A DNA stretch of 64,000 nucleotides from assembly GCF_000621205.1 (NCBI RefSeq), contig NZ_KK211232.1, forward strand, positions 116,609 to 180,608. The letters are read 5' to 3'. The stretch comes from Halotalea alkalilenta DSM 17697 (lineage in GTDB: Bacteria; Pseudomonadota; Gammaproteobacteria; Pseudomonadales; Halomonadaceae). The notes under the pieces were generated by a model, which had not been told where the DNA came from, did no database searches, and worked only from the letters and a program-made list of their open reading frames with translations. A program made the translations under genes and the position numbers. Positions 1 to 7,659 of this stretch are shown one piece after another (position 1 is the stretch's first letter; each line of letters begins with the position of its first letter).

Positions 1-689
1 GCGAGAATCGCCGCCACCGAGCCGAGCAAATCGCCGAGCACGTGGAGCGAGGCGCCGCGCAGGTTGAGATTACCGTGGTCACCGCGATGCAGGACCAATA
101 GCGAGAAGGCGTTGATCCCGAGACCGGCCACCGCCACCGCCAGCATCGGTCCGGCCATCACTTCGACCGGCGAGAACATCCTCTGCGCCGCCTCGTACAG
201 GATCCAGCCGGCGATCACGAACAGGGTCAAACCGTTGACGAAGGCGGCGAGCACCTGGAAACGCTGGTAGCCAAAGCTGTGCCTGGCATCGGGCGCCCGC
301 CTGCCGAGGCGGAAGGCCGCCAGCGCAAGCCCCAGCGAAAAGGCGTCGCTGAGCATGTGGAAGCCATCGGAAATCAGCGCCAGCGAGTTGGCGAAGAAAC
401 CGGTGGCGATCTCCACCACCATGAACGTGGCCGTCGCCACCAGCACGACGAGCACCCTCTTCTCGCTGTCGGCGTCGACCTTAGGTACGTGGTCATGGTC
501 ATGGTCATGGTCATGGTCATGGTCATGGTCATGGTCATGGTCATGGTCATGGTCATGGTCATGGTCATGGTCATGGTCATCATGAGAGTGATCGTGATCA
601 CCATGGGAGTGGTCGTGGCGATGCCCCTCCGGCTCCCGCGACGATCCATTCGGGCGGCGCTGGGCGCCTTGACGACATTCGTGAGACAC
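1..689 (-). CDS. Cation diffusion facilitator (Zn/Cd exporter), C-terminus off the window
   Basis: Inner-membrane H+-coupled exporter of Zn2+/Cd2+/Co2+ of the CDF family (CzcD/ZitB group). The reading frame is open from a GTG at 689, preceded by GGAGG eight bases upstream, to the window edge. The N-terminus (about residues 20-75) is a His/Asp-rich cytoplasmic tail, mostly an uninterrupted HD repeat. It is followed by TM1 (VLVVLVATATFMVVEIATG), the family motif NSLALISDGFHMLSDAF with its HxxxD metal site, and the second HxxxD (LHVLGDLLGS) near the edge. It is transcribed divergently from a CadR-like regulator through a MerR-type promoter, so expression should be metal induced. Family assignment is firm; the metal preferred is inferred. 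Confidence 0.92.
   Translation of the reverse strand, partial: MSHECRQGAQRRPNGSSREPEGHRHDHSHGDHDHSHDDHDHDHDHDHDHDHDHDHDHDHDHDHDHDHVPKVDADSEKRVLVVLVATATFMVVEIATGFFANSLALISDGFHMLSDAFSLGLALAAFRLGRRAPDARHSFGYQRFQVLAAFVNGLTLFVIAGWILYEAAQRMFSPVEVMAGPMLAVAVAGLGINAFSLLVLHRGDHGNLNLRGASLHVLGDLLGSVAAIL
491..580. repeat. Perfect (GGTCAT)15 hexanucleotide tract inside the CDF gene
   Basis: Fifteen uninterrupted copies of GGTCAT (ATGACC on the minus strand) occupy 90 bp. Read in the transporter frame they encode alternating His-Asp. Five of the six reading frames stay open across the tract, which generates long spurious low-complexity ORFs (MV, WS, MT repeats). Because the unit is six bases, copy-number slippage would change tail length without shifting the frame. 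Confidence 0.97.
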
Positions 690-744
690 TAGGTTTCCTC
701 CAAATCCGCTCGATGGAGCGCATCCTGCACTCCTCGTCGATGGG

Positions 745-775
745 ATTGGACAGCCTATAACCGCTACAGGGTCAA
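745..775 (-). promoter_or_regulatory. MerR/CadR-type promoter-operator of the CDF gene
   Basis: On the minus strand: -35 TTGACC (775-770), a 19-bp spacer and -10 TCCAAT (750-745). The spacer carries the dyad CCTGTA-N5-TATAGG, which resembles published cadA-type operators. An over-long 19-bp spacer is the hallmark of promoters that MerR proteins activate by DNA distortion. The -35 end lies four bases before the regulator ATG, so binding would also repress the regulator. Confidence 0.85.
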
Positions 776-778
776 GTC

Positions 779-1255
779 ATGGACGATCGAAACGAGTCCG
801 CGGCGAGACTGCGCATCGGCGCGCTGGCCAAGCGCGCCGGCTGCGCAGTGGAGACTATCCGCTTCTACGAACGCGAAGACCTGCTGCCGCCTCCCGCGCG
901 CAGCGAAAGCAACTATCGCCTCTACAGCGCCTCTCACGAAGAGCGGCTGCGCTTCATCCGGCGCTGCCGCTCGCTCGACATGACCCTCGGCGAGATCCGC
1001 GCTCTGCTCGTGCTGCGCGACGCAGGGCCAGACCGCTGCAACGAAGTCGACCGGCTGGTCGAGGCGCACCTGCACCATGTCGAGGCGAGGATCAGAGAGC
1101 TCGAGGCACTGCGTCACCAGTTGGTCGACCTGCGCGGCCAGTGCAGCGGCGAGGGCAACGGCGAGGAGTGCGCGATCCTCAAGCGCCTCGAGGATCCGCG
1201 CAGCTTCGAAGACCTCCCCGAGGGGGCGACGCGTCACGTCAGCGGAACCCACTGA
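779..1255 (+). CDS. cadR: MerR-family Cd(II)/Pb(II)-responsive regulator, CadR-like
   Basis: Metal-sensing activator of 158 aa. The N-terminal winged helix (about 11-80) reads RIGALAKRAGCAVETIRFYE, typical of MerR. A dimerisation helix and metal loop follow. Cysteines at 87, 122 and 131 match the three-Cys site of CadR/PbrR (C77, C112, C119): the first spacing of 35 is identical and the loop is two residues longer (8 intervening residues instead of 6). The His-rich tail of Pseudomonas CadR is absent. It is divergent from the CDF exporter and overlaps the shared operator, so it most likely induces the exporter and represses itself. Metal specificity within Cd/Pb/Zn is not settled by sequence. 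Confidence 0.88.
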   Translation: MDDRNESAARLRIGALAKRAGCAVETIRFYEREDLLPPPARSESNYRLYSASHEERLRFIRRCRSLDMTLGEIRALLVLRDAGPDRCNEVDRLVEAHLHHVEARIRELEALRHQLVDLRGQCSGEGNGEECAILKRLEDPRSFEDLPEGATRHVSGTH

Positions 1256-1300
1256 ACAGCGTAACAGAGGATGAATCGGCCTTTGTCGATGGGTTGCGCA

Positions 1301-1329
1301 CTGTCATCGCATGGATTGGCGCTTATAAT
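1301..1329 (+). promoter_or_regulatory. Predicted sigma-70 promoter for the tandem phospholipase
   Basis: A perfect -10 TATAAT (1324-1329) lies 17 bp downstream of a 4/6 -35 match, CTGTCA (1301-1306). It is about 100 bp upstream of the phospholipase start and is the only strong promoter-like pair in the gap after the MerR gene. Confidence 0.6.
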
Positions 1330-1435
1330 CGCGCCACGCCGCGCTTAACCTCCGCGTCGGGCCAATGGTAGGCTCGGCAACCGGCCCTTTTCCCAGATGC
1401 GTTGCCGCTCGCACAGGACCGCAGGAACCATATCG

Positions 1436-3262
1436 ATGGCGTCACCTCACCGTTACCCTGCCCTCTGGGCACTCGTCGGCGCCTGCGCGTCGCTCAATGC
1501 CTTCGCCCAGACCAGCGACGATGACGGCACGCTCGCCGTCAGCCAGGCACAGCAGACCGCCGAGCGGGCGAGATACTACGAATCCCTGGCCAACGACAAT
1601 CCACTGGCGATCTCCACCTACCGGCTCAACTACATCCTGCCCTACACCTACGACTCCAACCTGCCGCGGATGAGAGACTACAGGGAGATAGGCAACGACA
1701 ACCCCGAGCATACCGAACTCAAGTACCAGATCAGCCTCAAGGTCGCGCTCGCCGAGGACATCTTCGGCGACAACGGCGACCTGTTCCTCGGCTACACCCA
1801 GTATTCGCTGTGGCAGGCATACAACGATCGCGACTCGGCGCCGTTTCGCGAGACCAACTACGAGCCGGAGCTATTCCTGCGCTTCGACAACGACAGCGAG
1901 TGGATGGGCTGGACCAACACCTTCAACCGGATCGGCTACGTCCACCAGTCGAACGGTCGCGGCGAGCCGATCTCACGCAGCTGGAACCGGATCTACGCCG
2001 AGGCGATATTTCAACGTGGCCCGTGGGCGGTTTCGATCAGGCCCTGGTGGCGCATTCCCGAGTCGCGCAACGAAGACAACAACCCGGACATCGAGAACTA
2101 CCTCGGCTACGGCGAACTGGCGCTGCTCTATACCACCGCTTCCGACCATGAGATCTCAGTGCTCGCACGCGGCAACCCCGGCAAGGGCAACTATGGCACC
2201 CAGCTCGACTACACCTTCCCGCTGTTCGGCAGGGTGCGCGGCTACTTCCAGTACTACAACGGCTACGGCGAGACGCTGATCGACTATGACCGTCGGGTCA
2301 ACCGGGTCGGCCTCGGGGTCAGCTTCAATCCGTTCCTGCCCGGCGCCGCCGAGGAGCCCTACAATGGCTATCACGACGTCGCCGCGGCCGAAGCCGCCCA
2401 GCAGTACACCCAAGGCGCAGACGACACCGAGCAGCCTTCGAGCGTCCAGGAGGTAGTCGAACGGGAACGTCGCGCACGGGCCTATTTCGAGCGCCAAGCC
2501 CAGGACAACCCGCTGTCGCTCTCGACCTACAGGCGCAACTACGTGCTGCCGGTGGCCTACAACACCAGGCAGCCCGACCGCACCAACTTCGCCTCGCTCG
2601 ACCCGGACGATCCACCGGACAACAACGAGATGAAGTTCCAGATCAGTATCAAGGCGAAGGTGTGGGACAACGTGTTCGGCGATAACGGCGATCTTTATCT
2701 CGCCTATACGCAACGTTCATGGTGGCAGGCCTACAACTCGGAAGCGTCGTCGCCATTTCGCGAGACCAACTACGAGCCGGAGCTGTTCTTGGTCTTCGAC
2801 AACGATGCCTCCGCATACGGCTGGACCAATACCTATAACCGGATTGGCTTCAACCACCAATCGAACGGCCGTGCCGATCCGATCTCGCGCAGCTGGAACC
2901 GGGTGTTCGCCGAGGCCACCCTGGAACGCGGTCCGATGACGGTGAGCCTGATGCCGTGGTGGCGCGTCCCGGAGTCGGATGCGGACGACGACAACCCGGA
3001 TATCGAGAAGTACGTCGGCTACGCCGATCTCACCTTTGGCTACACCCGAGGCGGGCACGAGTTCACCTGGCTCGCCCGCGGCAACCCCGGCAAGGGCAAC
3101 TTCGGCAACCAGCTCGAGTACGCCTTCCCGCTGTGGAGCAAGGTGCACGGCTTCATCCAGTACTACGAAGGCTATGGCGAGAGCCTGATCGACTATGATC
3201 ACTACGTGCGTCGCATCGGGATTGGCCTGAGCTTCAACAATGTCTTCCTCGGCACCCCCTGA
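1436..3262 (+). CDS. pldA: Tandem outer membrane phospholipase A1 (two OMPLA domains in one chain)
   Basis: OMPLA hydrolyses phospholipids in the outer leaflet of the outer membrane and normally becomes active as a Ca2+-dependent homodimer. This 608-aa protein has a signal peptide (cleavage after AFA, about residue 24) and then two full PldA barrels, about residues 40-310 and 340-608. Each has the catalytic motif HQSNGR...PISRSWNR. His170, Ser172 and Asn184 (domain 1) and His474, Ser476 and Asn488 (domain 2) reproduce the spacing of E. coli His142/Ser144/Asn156. SPFRETNYEPELF-type motifs also occur twice (first copy SAPFRETNYEPELF). The usual protein has one barrel of about 290 aa. The ATG at 1436 is chosen over one 13 codons upstream because it begins a clean signal peptide and has AGGA before it. 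A strong promoter lies at 1301-1329. Confidence 0.93.
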   Translation: MASPHRYPALWALVGACASLNAFAQTSDDDGTLAVSQAQQTAERARYYESLANDNPLAISTYRLNYILPYTYDSNLPRMRDYREIGNDNPEHTELKYQISLKVALAEDIFGDNGDLFLGYTQYSLWQAYNDRDSAPFRETNYEPELFLRFDNDSEWMGWTNTFNRIGYVHQSNGRGEPISRSWNRIYAEAIFQRGPWAVSIRPWWRIPESRNEDNNPDIENYLGYGELALLYTTASDHEISVLARGNPGKGNYGTQLDYTFPLFGRVRGYFQYYNGYGETLIDYDRRVNRVGLGVSFNPFLPGAAEEPYNGYHDVAAAEAAQQYTQGADDTEQPSSVQEVVERERRARAYFERQAQDNPLSLSTYRRNYVLPVAYNTRQPDRTNFASLDPDDPPDNNEMKFQISIKAKVWDNVFGDNGDLYLAYTQRSWWQAYNSEASSPFRETNYEPELFLVFDNDASAYGWTNTYNRIGFNHQSNGRADPISRSWNRVFAEATLERGPMTVSLMPWWRVPESDADDDNPDIEKYVGYADLTFGYTRGGHEFTWLARGNPGKGNFGNQLEYAFPLWSKVHGFIQYYEGYGESLIDYDHYVRRIGIGLSFNNVFLGTP

Positions 3263-3274
3263 GGAGCGCGAGCG

Positions 3275-3294
3275 AATCAGCCAATCGGCTGATT
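3275..3294 (+). terminator. Likely terminator after pldA
   Basis: Perfect 8-bp stem AATCAGCC/GGCTGATT with loop AATC, 13 bases after the phospholipase stop codon, followed by a weakly T-rich stretch. The stem is not strongly GC-rich, so termination efficiency is uncertain. Confidence 0.5.
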
Positions 3295-3331
3295 TGCACG
3301 TCGTTTTCCACAGTCGCCTAGCGAGCGCGGA

Positions 3332-3359
3332 TTGAACACTGCCAATTCCCTGCTAAGCT
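3332..3359 (+). promoter_or_regulatory. Candidate promoter of the yqjD-like operon
   Basis: TTGAAC (3332-3337), 16-bp spacer, TAAGCT (3354-3359) preceded by TGC, giving an extended, sigma-S-like -10 (CTAAGCT). E. coli yqjD is RpoS dependent, which makes a stationary-phase promoter plausible. Sequence match only. Confidence 0.42.
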
Positions 3360-3393
3360 GGAAACACCATTCGGAGTCATTGGAGGACGTGAG

Positions 3394-3756
3394 ATGGCAG
3401 GTAAAAAGGACATCAAGATCGACGCGGACCGCACCAGGGAGCAGCTCGAGCAGGATTTGCGCGATCTTTCCGACACCGTCGAGAAGTTCCTCAAGTCGAG
3501 CGCCGAGGACACCAGCGAGCACATGACCCAGCTGCGCGCCGAAGCGGGTTCCACGCTCGAAGAGATCAAGCAGCGCCTGGCCAGCTACGGTGAGGATTTC
3601 AAGCATCGCCTGCAGGCAGGGGGCGATGAGCTGCGCGAGCGCAGCCGCGATGCGATCGACTGTGCCGACACCTATGTCCATGAGAATCCGTGGCGTGGCA
3701 TCGGCATCGCGGCCGCCGCGGGCGTCTTCGTCGGGCTACTGCTCGGGCGTCGCTGA
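3394..3756 (+). CDS. YqjD/ElaB family membrane-anchored ribosome-binding protein (DUF883)
   Basis: 120-aa protein with a long soluble, charged helical region (about 1-95) and one C-terminal membrane anchor, GIGIAAAAGVFVGLLLGRR, which is diagnostic of the DUF883 family (ElaB, YgaM, YqjD). E. coli YqjD tethers ribosomes to the inner membrane in stationary phase. The start has GGAGG nearby. Its stop overlaps the ATG of the next gene (TGATG), so the three genes form a coupled yqjD-yqjE-yqjK-type operon. The ribosome role is by homology. Confidence 0.85.
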   Translation: MAGKKDIKIDADRTREQLEQDLRDLSDTVEKFLKSSAEDTSEHMTQLRAEAGSTLEEIKQRLASYGEDFKHRLQAGGDELRERSRDAIDCADTYVHENPWRGIGIAAAAGVFVGLLLGRR

Positions 3757-4193
3757 TGGGCCAGGGACGCAGCGGCCCCGCCGCTGGACTGTTCAATGCA
3801 GGTCGTCGCCTGCTGGGCACCTTGCTGAGCGCTGGCGAAACCCGTCTGCGGCTGGTGATCGTCGAGCTCCAGGAGGAGCGCGATCGGTTCTTCTCGCTGC
3901 TGCTGATGGCCTTCACCGCGCTGCTGCTCGCGACCTTCGGCATCGGCATGCTGATGCTCTGGGTGGTGGTGTACTTCTGGGACACCCATCGACTGCTCGC
4001 GATCGGCGGTGCCGCCGGCATCCTGCTGCTGCTGGCGCTGCTGCTGGCGCTGAGAGTCAAGGCAGTGGCGAGCCAGCCCACCCTGCTGCGCTCCACCCTC
4101 GCCCGTCTGAGCGAGGACCGCGACAGCATCGAGGAGCACGTCGACGAGCATCGGGTCGGCCGGCAGATGGATGACGAGGGCGCCCGGCGATGA
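3756..4193 (+). CDS. YqjE-like phage-holin-family inner membrane protein
   Basis: 145-aa protein starting at the ATG that overlaps the previous stop. It has an amphipathic N-terminus, then two membrane segments (about 45-70, LLLMAFTALLLATFGIGMLM, and about 80-102, IGGAAGILLLLALLLAL) and a charged C-terminal tail. This is the layout of the YqjE/Phage_holin_3_6 family found between yqjD and yqjK homologues. The biochemical function of the family is unknown; the name does not imply a lysis role. It overlaps the next gene by four bases. Confidence 0.82.
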   Translation: MGQGRSGPAAGLFNAGRRLLGTLLSAGETRLRLVIVELQEERDRFFSLLLMAFTALLLATFGIGMLMLWVVVYFWDTHRLLAIGGAAGILLLLALLLALRVKAVASQPTLLRSTLARLSEDRDSIEEHVDEHRVGRQMDDEGARR

Positions 4194-4480
4194 GCAAAGA
4201 GGCCAAGTCGCACAGCCCTGCCGAGCAGCGTCGCCGGATCGAACGGCGAATCGAGCTGGAGCGCCGAACGATCGCCGCCGCGGTGGACGAATGGCATGTC
4301 GCCACCGCGTCGATCGATCGCAGCGTCGAGAAACTGGCCCGGTTCAAGCGCCCGGCGATGATCATCGGCGGCTACTTCATGCTGCGGGTTTTCAAGCGCC
4401 CGGGCAGGCTGATGCGCCTCGCCAAGCGAGGGATCGGACTCTATGCCCTATCGCGCAACCTGCGTGGCCTGCTCAAGTAG
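4190..4480 (+). CDS. YqjK-like protein
   Basis: 96-aa, very basic protein with an N-terminal helix rich in Arg/Glu (RRRIERRIELERRTIAAAV) and a short hydrophobic stretch around 57-66. Small size and third place in a yqjD-yqjE operon support a YqjK-like assignment; sequence alone is weakly diagnostic. Its ATG overlaps the yqjE-like stop (ATGA), indicating translational coupling. Function unknown. Confidence 0.7.
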   Translation: MSKEAKSHSPAEQRRRIERRIELERRTIAAAVDEWHVATASIDRSVEKLARFKRPAMIIGGYFMLRVFKRPGRLMRLAKRGIGLYALSRNLRGLLK

Positions 4481-4513
4481 CGACTTCGAGCGCCTGCCCC
4501 GCTCGAGCGCAAT

Positions 4514-4538
4514 CGAGGCGCCCCATGTGGGCGCCTCG
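4514..4538. terminator. Bidirectional terminator between convergent genes
   Basis: Perfect 10-bp stem CGAGGCGCCC/GGGCGCCTCG with a 5-nt loop (CATGT), in the 92-bp gap between the convergent yqjK-like gene and the flavoprotein gene. T-tracts are poor on both sides. Confidence 0.6.
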
Positions 4539-4572
4539 CTTCGTATCGGGCTTGCGATGCATTCGACGCGCC

Positions 4573-5781
4573 TCAGGCCGACTGCCCACAGGCCACGCCC
4601 GATGCCCAGGCCCACTGGAAATTGTAGCCACCGAGCTGGCCGGTGACATCGAGCACCTCTCCGATGAAGTAAAGCCCAGGCACGTCGCGTACGGCGCAAT
4701 CCTTCGAGGAGAAGGCCTGGGTATCCACCCCGCCCATGGTCACCTCGGCGGTCCGCCAGCCTTCGGTGCCGGCGGGCTTGATCGAGAAGCGGCAGAGCTG
4801 GGTGGCCAGTGCCTCCAGTCGAGCGTTGGAGAGATCCGCAAGCGTCGTATCCGCCGCGACGCCCACGGCCTCGCAGGCCCACTGCGCGAGTGCGAGCGCG
4901 AGTCGCTTCGGCAACCGGTCGGACAGCCAACCGCCGAGGCTCCTGCGCGGCGTATCGATGCGTGCGCTAAAGAGCGAAGCCTTGGCGTCGCTCCCATCGA
5001 GCCAGTCGATCTCCAGCGCATCGCCGGGCAGCCAATGGCTCGAAGCCTGCAGCATCGCCGGACCTGAAAGCCCTCGATGGGTCACCAGCAGCGGCTCGCG
5101 ATAGCTTGCGCCGTTACAGCGCGCAATCACCGGCGTCGCGATCCCGGCGAGCGGCTCGAAGCGCGACTTCCACTGCGACGTCAGCGTGAAAGGCACCAGT
5201 GCCGGGCGGGTCGGCAGCACCTCGAGACCGAACTGGCGCGCGACCTGGTAGCCGAAGCCGCTGGCCCCGAGGGTCGGAATCGAGAGCCCGCCGGTGGCGA
5301 TCACCAGCGAGCCGCAGCGCACCCGGCCTCGCGAGGTGAGAAGCTCGAACCCTGGGTCGAGCGGTTCTATTCGCTCCACCGTAGTGGAGAGCCAGGTCTC
5401 GACCCCCGCCCACTCGCACTCGGTGAGCAGCATCTCGACGATCGGCTTGGCCGAATCGGCGCAGAACAGCTGCCCCGGCGCCTTCTCGACATGCTCGATG
5501 CCGTGACGCTCGACCAATTCGAGGAAATCGTACGGAGAGTAGCGCTTCATCGCCGAGATGCAAAAGCGCGGATTGGCGCCGAAGTAGTGGCGCGGCGCGG
5601 CGTCGAGATTGGTGAAATTGCAGCGGCCGCCGCCGGACATCAGGATCTTCTTGCCCGCGCGCTTGGCATGCTCGACCAGCAGCACCCTGCGACCGCGATA
5701 GCCGGCGACGTGCGCGCACATCATCCCCGCCGCTCCCGCACCGATGACCACTACGTCCCAGTCGCTGTAACCCTCGCCCAT
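4573..5781 (-). CDS. NAD(P)/FAD-dependent oxidoreductase, YhiN/HI0933 family
   Basis: 402-aa flavoprotein. The N-terminal Rossmann FAD-binding motif VVIGAGAAGM (about 11-20) is followed by the family-specific SGGGRCNFTN (about 49-58). A second nucleotide-contact segment reads VIATGGLSIPTLGASGFGY (about 168-186), and the C-terminus YFIGEVLDVTGQLGGYNFQWAWASG is the terminal FAD-binding signature. Length is normal for the family. The physiological substrate of YhiN-like proteins is not established; related BaiN acts on bile acids, which is unlikely to be relevant here. Monocistronic. Confidence 0.85.
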   Translation of the reverse strand: MGEGYSDWDVVVIGAGAAGMMCAHVAGYRGRRVLLVEHAKRAGKKILMSGGGRCNFTNLDAAPRHYFGANPRFCISAMKRYSPYDFLELVERHGIEHVEKAPGQLFCADSAKPIVEMLLTECEWAGVETWLSTTVERIEPLDPGFELLTSRGRVRCGSLVIATGGLSIPTLGASGFGYQVARQFGLEVLPTRPALVPFTLTSQWKSRFEPLAGIATPVIARCNGASYREPLLVTHRGLSGPAMLQASSHWLPGDALEIDWLDGSDAKASLFSARIDTPRRSLGGWLSDRLPKRLALALAQWACEAVGVAADTTLADLSNARLEALATQLCRFSIKPAGTEGWRTAEVTMGGVDTQAFSSKDCAVRDVPGLYFIGEVLDVTGQLGGYNFQWAWASGVACGQSA

Positions 5782-5808
5782 CGCTACTCCCAGCGTCGAT
5801 CAGAATGC

Positions 5809-5833
5809 AAAGGACCCGCCTTACGGCGGGCCC
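5809..5833 (-). terminator. Terminator of the 6-phosphogluconate dehydrogenase gene
   Basis: Minus-strand hairpin GGGCCCGCC/GGCGGGTCC (one G-T pair) with a GTAA loop followed by TTT, 35 bases after the gnd-like stop codon. Confidence 0.7.
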
Positions 5834-5867
5834 GATCAGGGAGCATTCTCCCACAGCACGACAGGCT

Positions 5868-6839
5868 TCACACTTCGACGTGGCCGCCGAACTCCTTGCG
5901 CATCGCCGACAGGAGCTTCTCGCCGTAGGTATTGTCGGTGCGCGAGCGGAAGCGGGTATAGAGCGAAGCGGTCAGCACGTCGGCCGGTACCGATTCCTCG
6001 ATCGCCGCATCGACCGTCCAGCGCCCCTCGCCCGAATCGCTGACCTTGCCGGAGAAGCTCTCAAGGTCGGCGTCCTTGGCCAGCGAGATCGAGATCAAGT
6101 CGAGCAGCCACGAGGAAACCACGCTGCCGCGACGCCATACCTCGGCGATGTCAGCGGTGTCGAGGTCATAGCGCTGGTTGGCCGGCAGGCTCTCTTGGTT
6201 GCGGTTGCGCAGGATGTCGAATCCCTCGGCATAGGCCTGCATCATTCCGTATTCGATACCGTTGTGGATCATCTTGACGAAATGACCGGCACCGACCGGC
6301 CCGCAGTAGAGATAGCCCTGTGCAACCCGTGGGTCGCGCTGCTCGCGCGCAGGCGTTTTCTCCACCTGCCCCTCGCCAGGCGCCAACGAGGCGAAGATCG
6401 GGTCGTGACGCTCGAACACCTCCCGATCGCCGCCGATCATCATGCAAAAACCACGATCCAGCCCCCAGACTCCTCCGGAGACGCCAACGTCGAGATAGCT
6501 GACGCCCTGCTCGGCGAGCGCCTCGCCGCGGCGAACGTCATCCTTGAAGTAGGCGTTGCCGCCATCGATCAGGGTGTCGCCAGCCTCGAGCAGCCCGCTC
6601 AATGCATCGATGGTGGCCTGGGTGATCTCGCCGGCCGGGAGCATCAGCCAGATCGAGCGCGGCGCAGGCAGCGCACGCACCAATCCTTCGAGCGAATCGA
6701 CGCCTTCCGCCCCCTCGCTGGCAAGGACTTCGACCGCGGAGGCATTGGCATCGAACACCACGCACTGATGATCGTGCGCCAACAGCCGACGCGCGATATT
6801 GCCCCCCATCTTGCCAAGCCCGACGATTCCGATTCTCAC
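5868..6839 (-). CDS. gnd: 6-phosphogluconate dehydrogenase (decarboxylating), short YqeC/GndA type
   Basis: Oxidative decarboxylation of 6-phosphogluconate to ribulose-5-phosphate with NAD(P)+. The 323-aa protein starts with the dinucleotide motif RIGIVGLGKMGGNIARRL (G7, G9, G12). It contains DGGNAYFKDD, SGGVWGLDRGFCMMIGG and the catalytic Lys/Asn segment HFVKMIHNGIEYG (about 192-204). This is the short (about 300-330 aa) form, not the 470-aa enteric Gnd. GTG at 6839 is the start: AGGAGG lies seven bases upstream and the motif begins at residue 2; the frame stays open further upstream without homology. No other pentose-phosphate gene is adjacent. Confidence 0.9.
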   Translation of the reverse strand: MRIGIVGLGKMGGNIARRLLAHDHQCVVFDANASAVEVLASEGAEGVDSLEGLVRALPAPRSIWLMLPAGEITQATIDALSGLLEAGDTLIDGGNAYFKDDVRRGEALAEQGVSYLDVGVSGGVWGLDRGFCMMIGGDREVFERHDPIFASLAPGEGQVEKTPAREQRDPRVAQGYLYCGPVGAGHFVKMIHNGIEYGMMQAYAEGFDILRNRNQESLPANQRYDLDTADIAEVWRRGSVVSSWLLDLISISLAKDADLESFSGKVSDSGEGRWTVDAAIEESVPADVLTASLYTRFRSRTDNTYGEKLLSAMRKEFGGHVEV

Positions 6840-7029
6840 AGCACGCCTCCTGAAGACTGTCAAAACCGCATCATGGCACCGTGTCGAATTCGACCACGCC
6901 GCAAGATGCAAAAATGAATAAAAACCATCCGCATCATTCCTAACGTATGTGCGTAAACTTAGCAACAACACAGGACGATAGACGGCTTACGATGCTCGCA
7001 GTTTAGACGAAAAACGCCTTCTACACCGT

Positions 7030-7599
7030 TCAGCGCCAAGCAGCGAACAGAGTGAACAGCCCGATCAGGATGAAAAGCGCACAGGAGGCGACGTGGAGCC
7101 CGCGCACCGGCAGGCGTTTGGCGAAACGCTCGCCGATCCAAAGCGCAGGCGCATTCGCCAGCAGCATGCCGAGGGTCGAACCCATGGTGACCAGCGCGAC
7201 TTCGCCATAGCGCGCACCGAGCAGCACCGTGGCCAGCTGGGTCTTGTCGCCCAGCTCGGCGAGCGAGAACAGTACGAAAGCGGTGAAGAAGACGCCGGCG
7301 CGCAGCGCGCGAGCTTCTTCAGGCGTCTCGTCGGGGCGCAGCATCCAAAGGCCGATGGCGATGAAGGAGAAACCGGTGATCACCTGGATCAGCTCGGTAT
7401 CGAGCCGGGTGGCGAAGAACTGCCCGACCCAGGCGGACAGCCCGTGATTGAGCGAAGCGGCGGCGAAGATGGCGAAGAAGATCGTCCAGGGACGACCGAA
7501 TCTGATCACCAAGAGCAGCGCGAGGAACTGGGTCTTGTCGCCGAGTTCGGCAAGCGCGACCGCTCCGGTGGCAACCAACAGTGCTTCCAAGGGGTACAT
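7030..7599 (-). CDS. GDT1/TMEM165 (UPF0016) family Mn2+/Ca2+ transporter
   Basis: 189-aa inner membrane protein with six predicted hydrophobic segments in two homologous halves. Each half carries the family motif E-x-G-D-K-T: AELGDKTQF at residues 18-23 and AELGDKTQL at 115-120. Bacterial members export Mn2+. ATG 7599 begins the first half exactly. The frame is open another 49 codons upstream, but that stretch is arginine-rich and overlaps a yybP-ykoY riboswitch, so it is leader RNA rather than protein. Mn2+-triggered expression and Mn2+ efflux are inferred from the family and the riboswitch. Confidence 0.88.
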   Translation of the reverse strand: MYPLEALLVATGAVALAELGDKTQFLALLLVIRFGRPWTIFFAIFAAASLNHGLSAWVGQFFATRLDTELIQVITGFSFIAIGLWMLRPDETPEEARALRAGVFFTAFVLFSLAELGDKTQLATVLLGARYGEVALVTMGSTLGMLLANAPALWIGERFAKRLPVRGLHVASCALFILIGLFTLFAAWR

Positions 7600-7659
7600 C
7601 TCCGGCCGACGAGGAAAAGGCGCTCGACGACGTCGCCGGCCAGCGCACGCCATCTGAAC

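Noticed and set aside
491-580. Possible CRISPR-like array or phase-variation switch
   Set aside because: Six-base units without spacers are not CRISPR, and a unit divisible by three cannot switch the frame on and off.
279-692. Plus-strand low-complexity ORFs (MV and WS repeats) across the hexanucleotide tract
   Set aside because: They are by-products of a six-base repeat whose other frames lack stops; the minus-strand CDF frame has homology, a ribosome binding site and a promoter.
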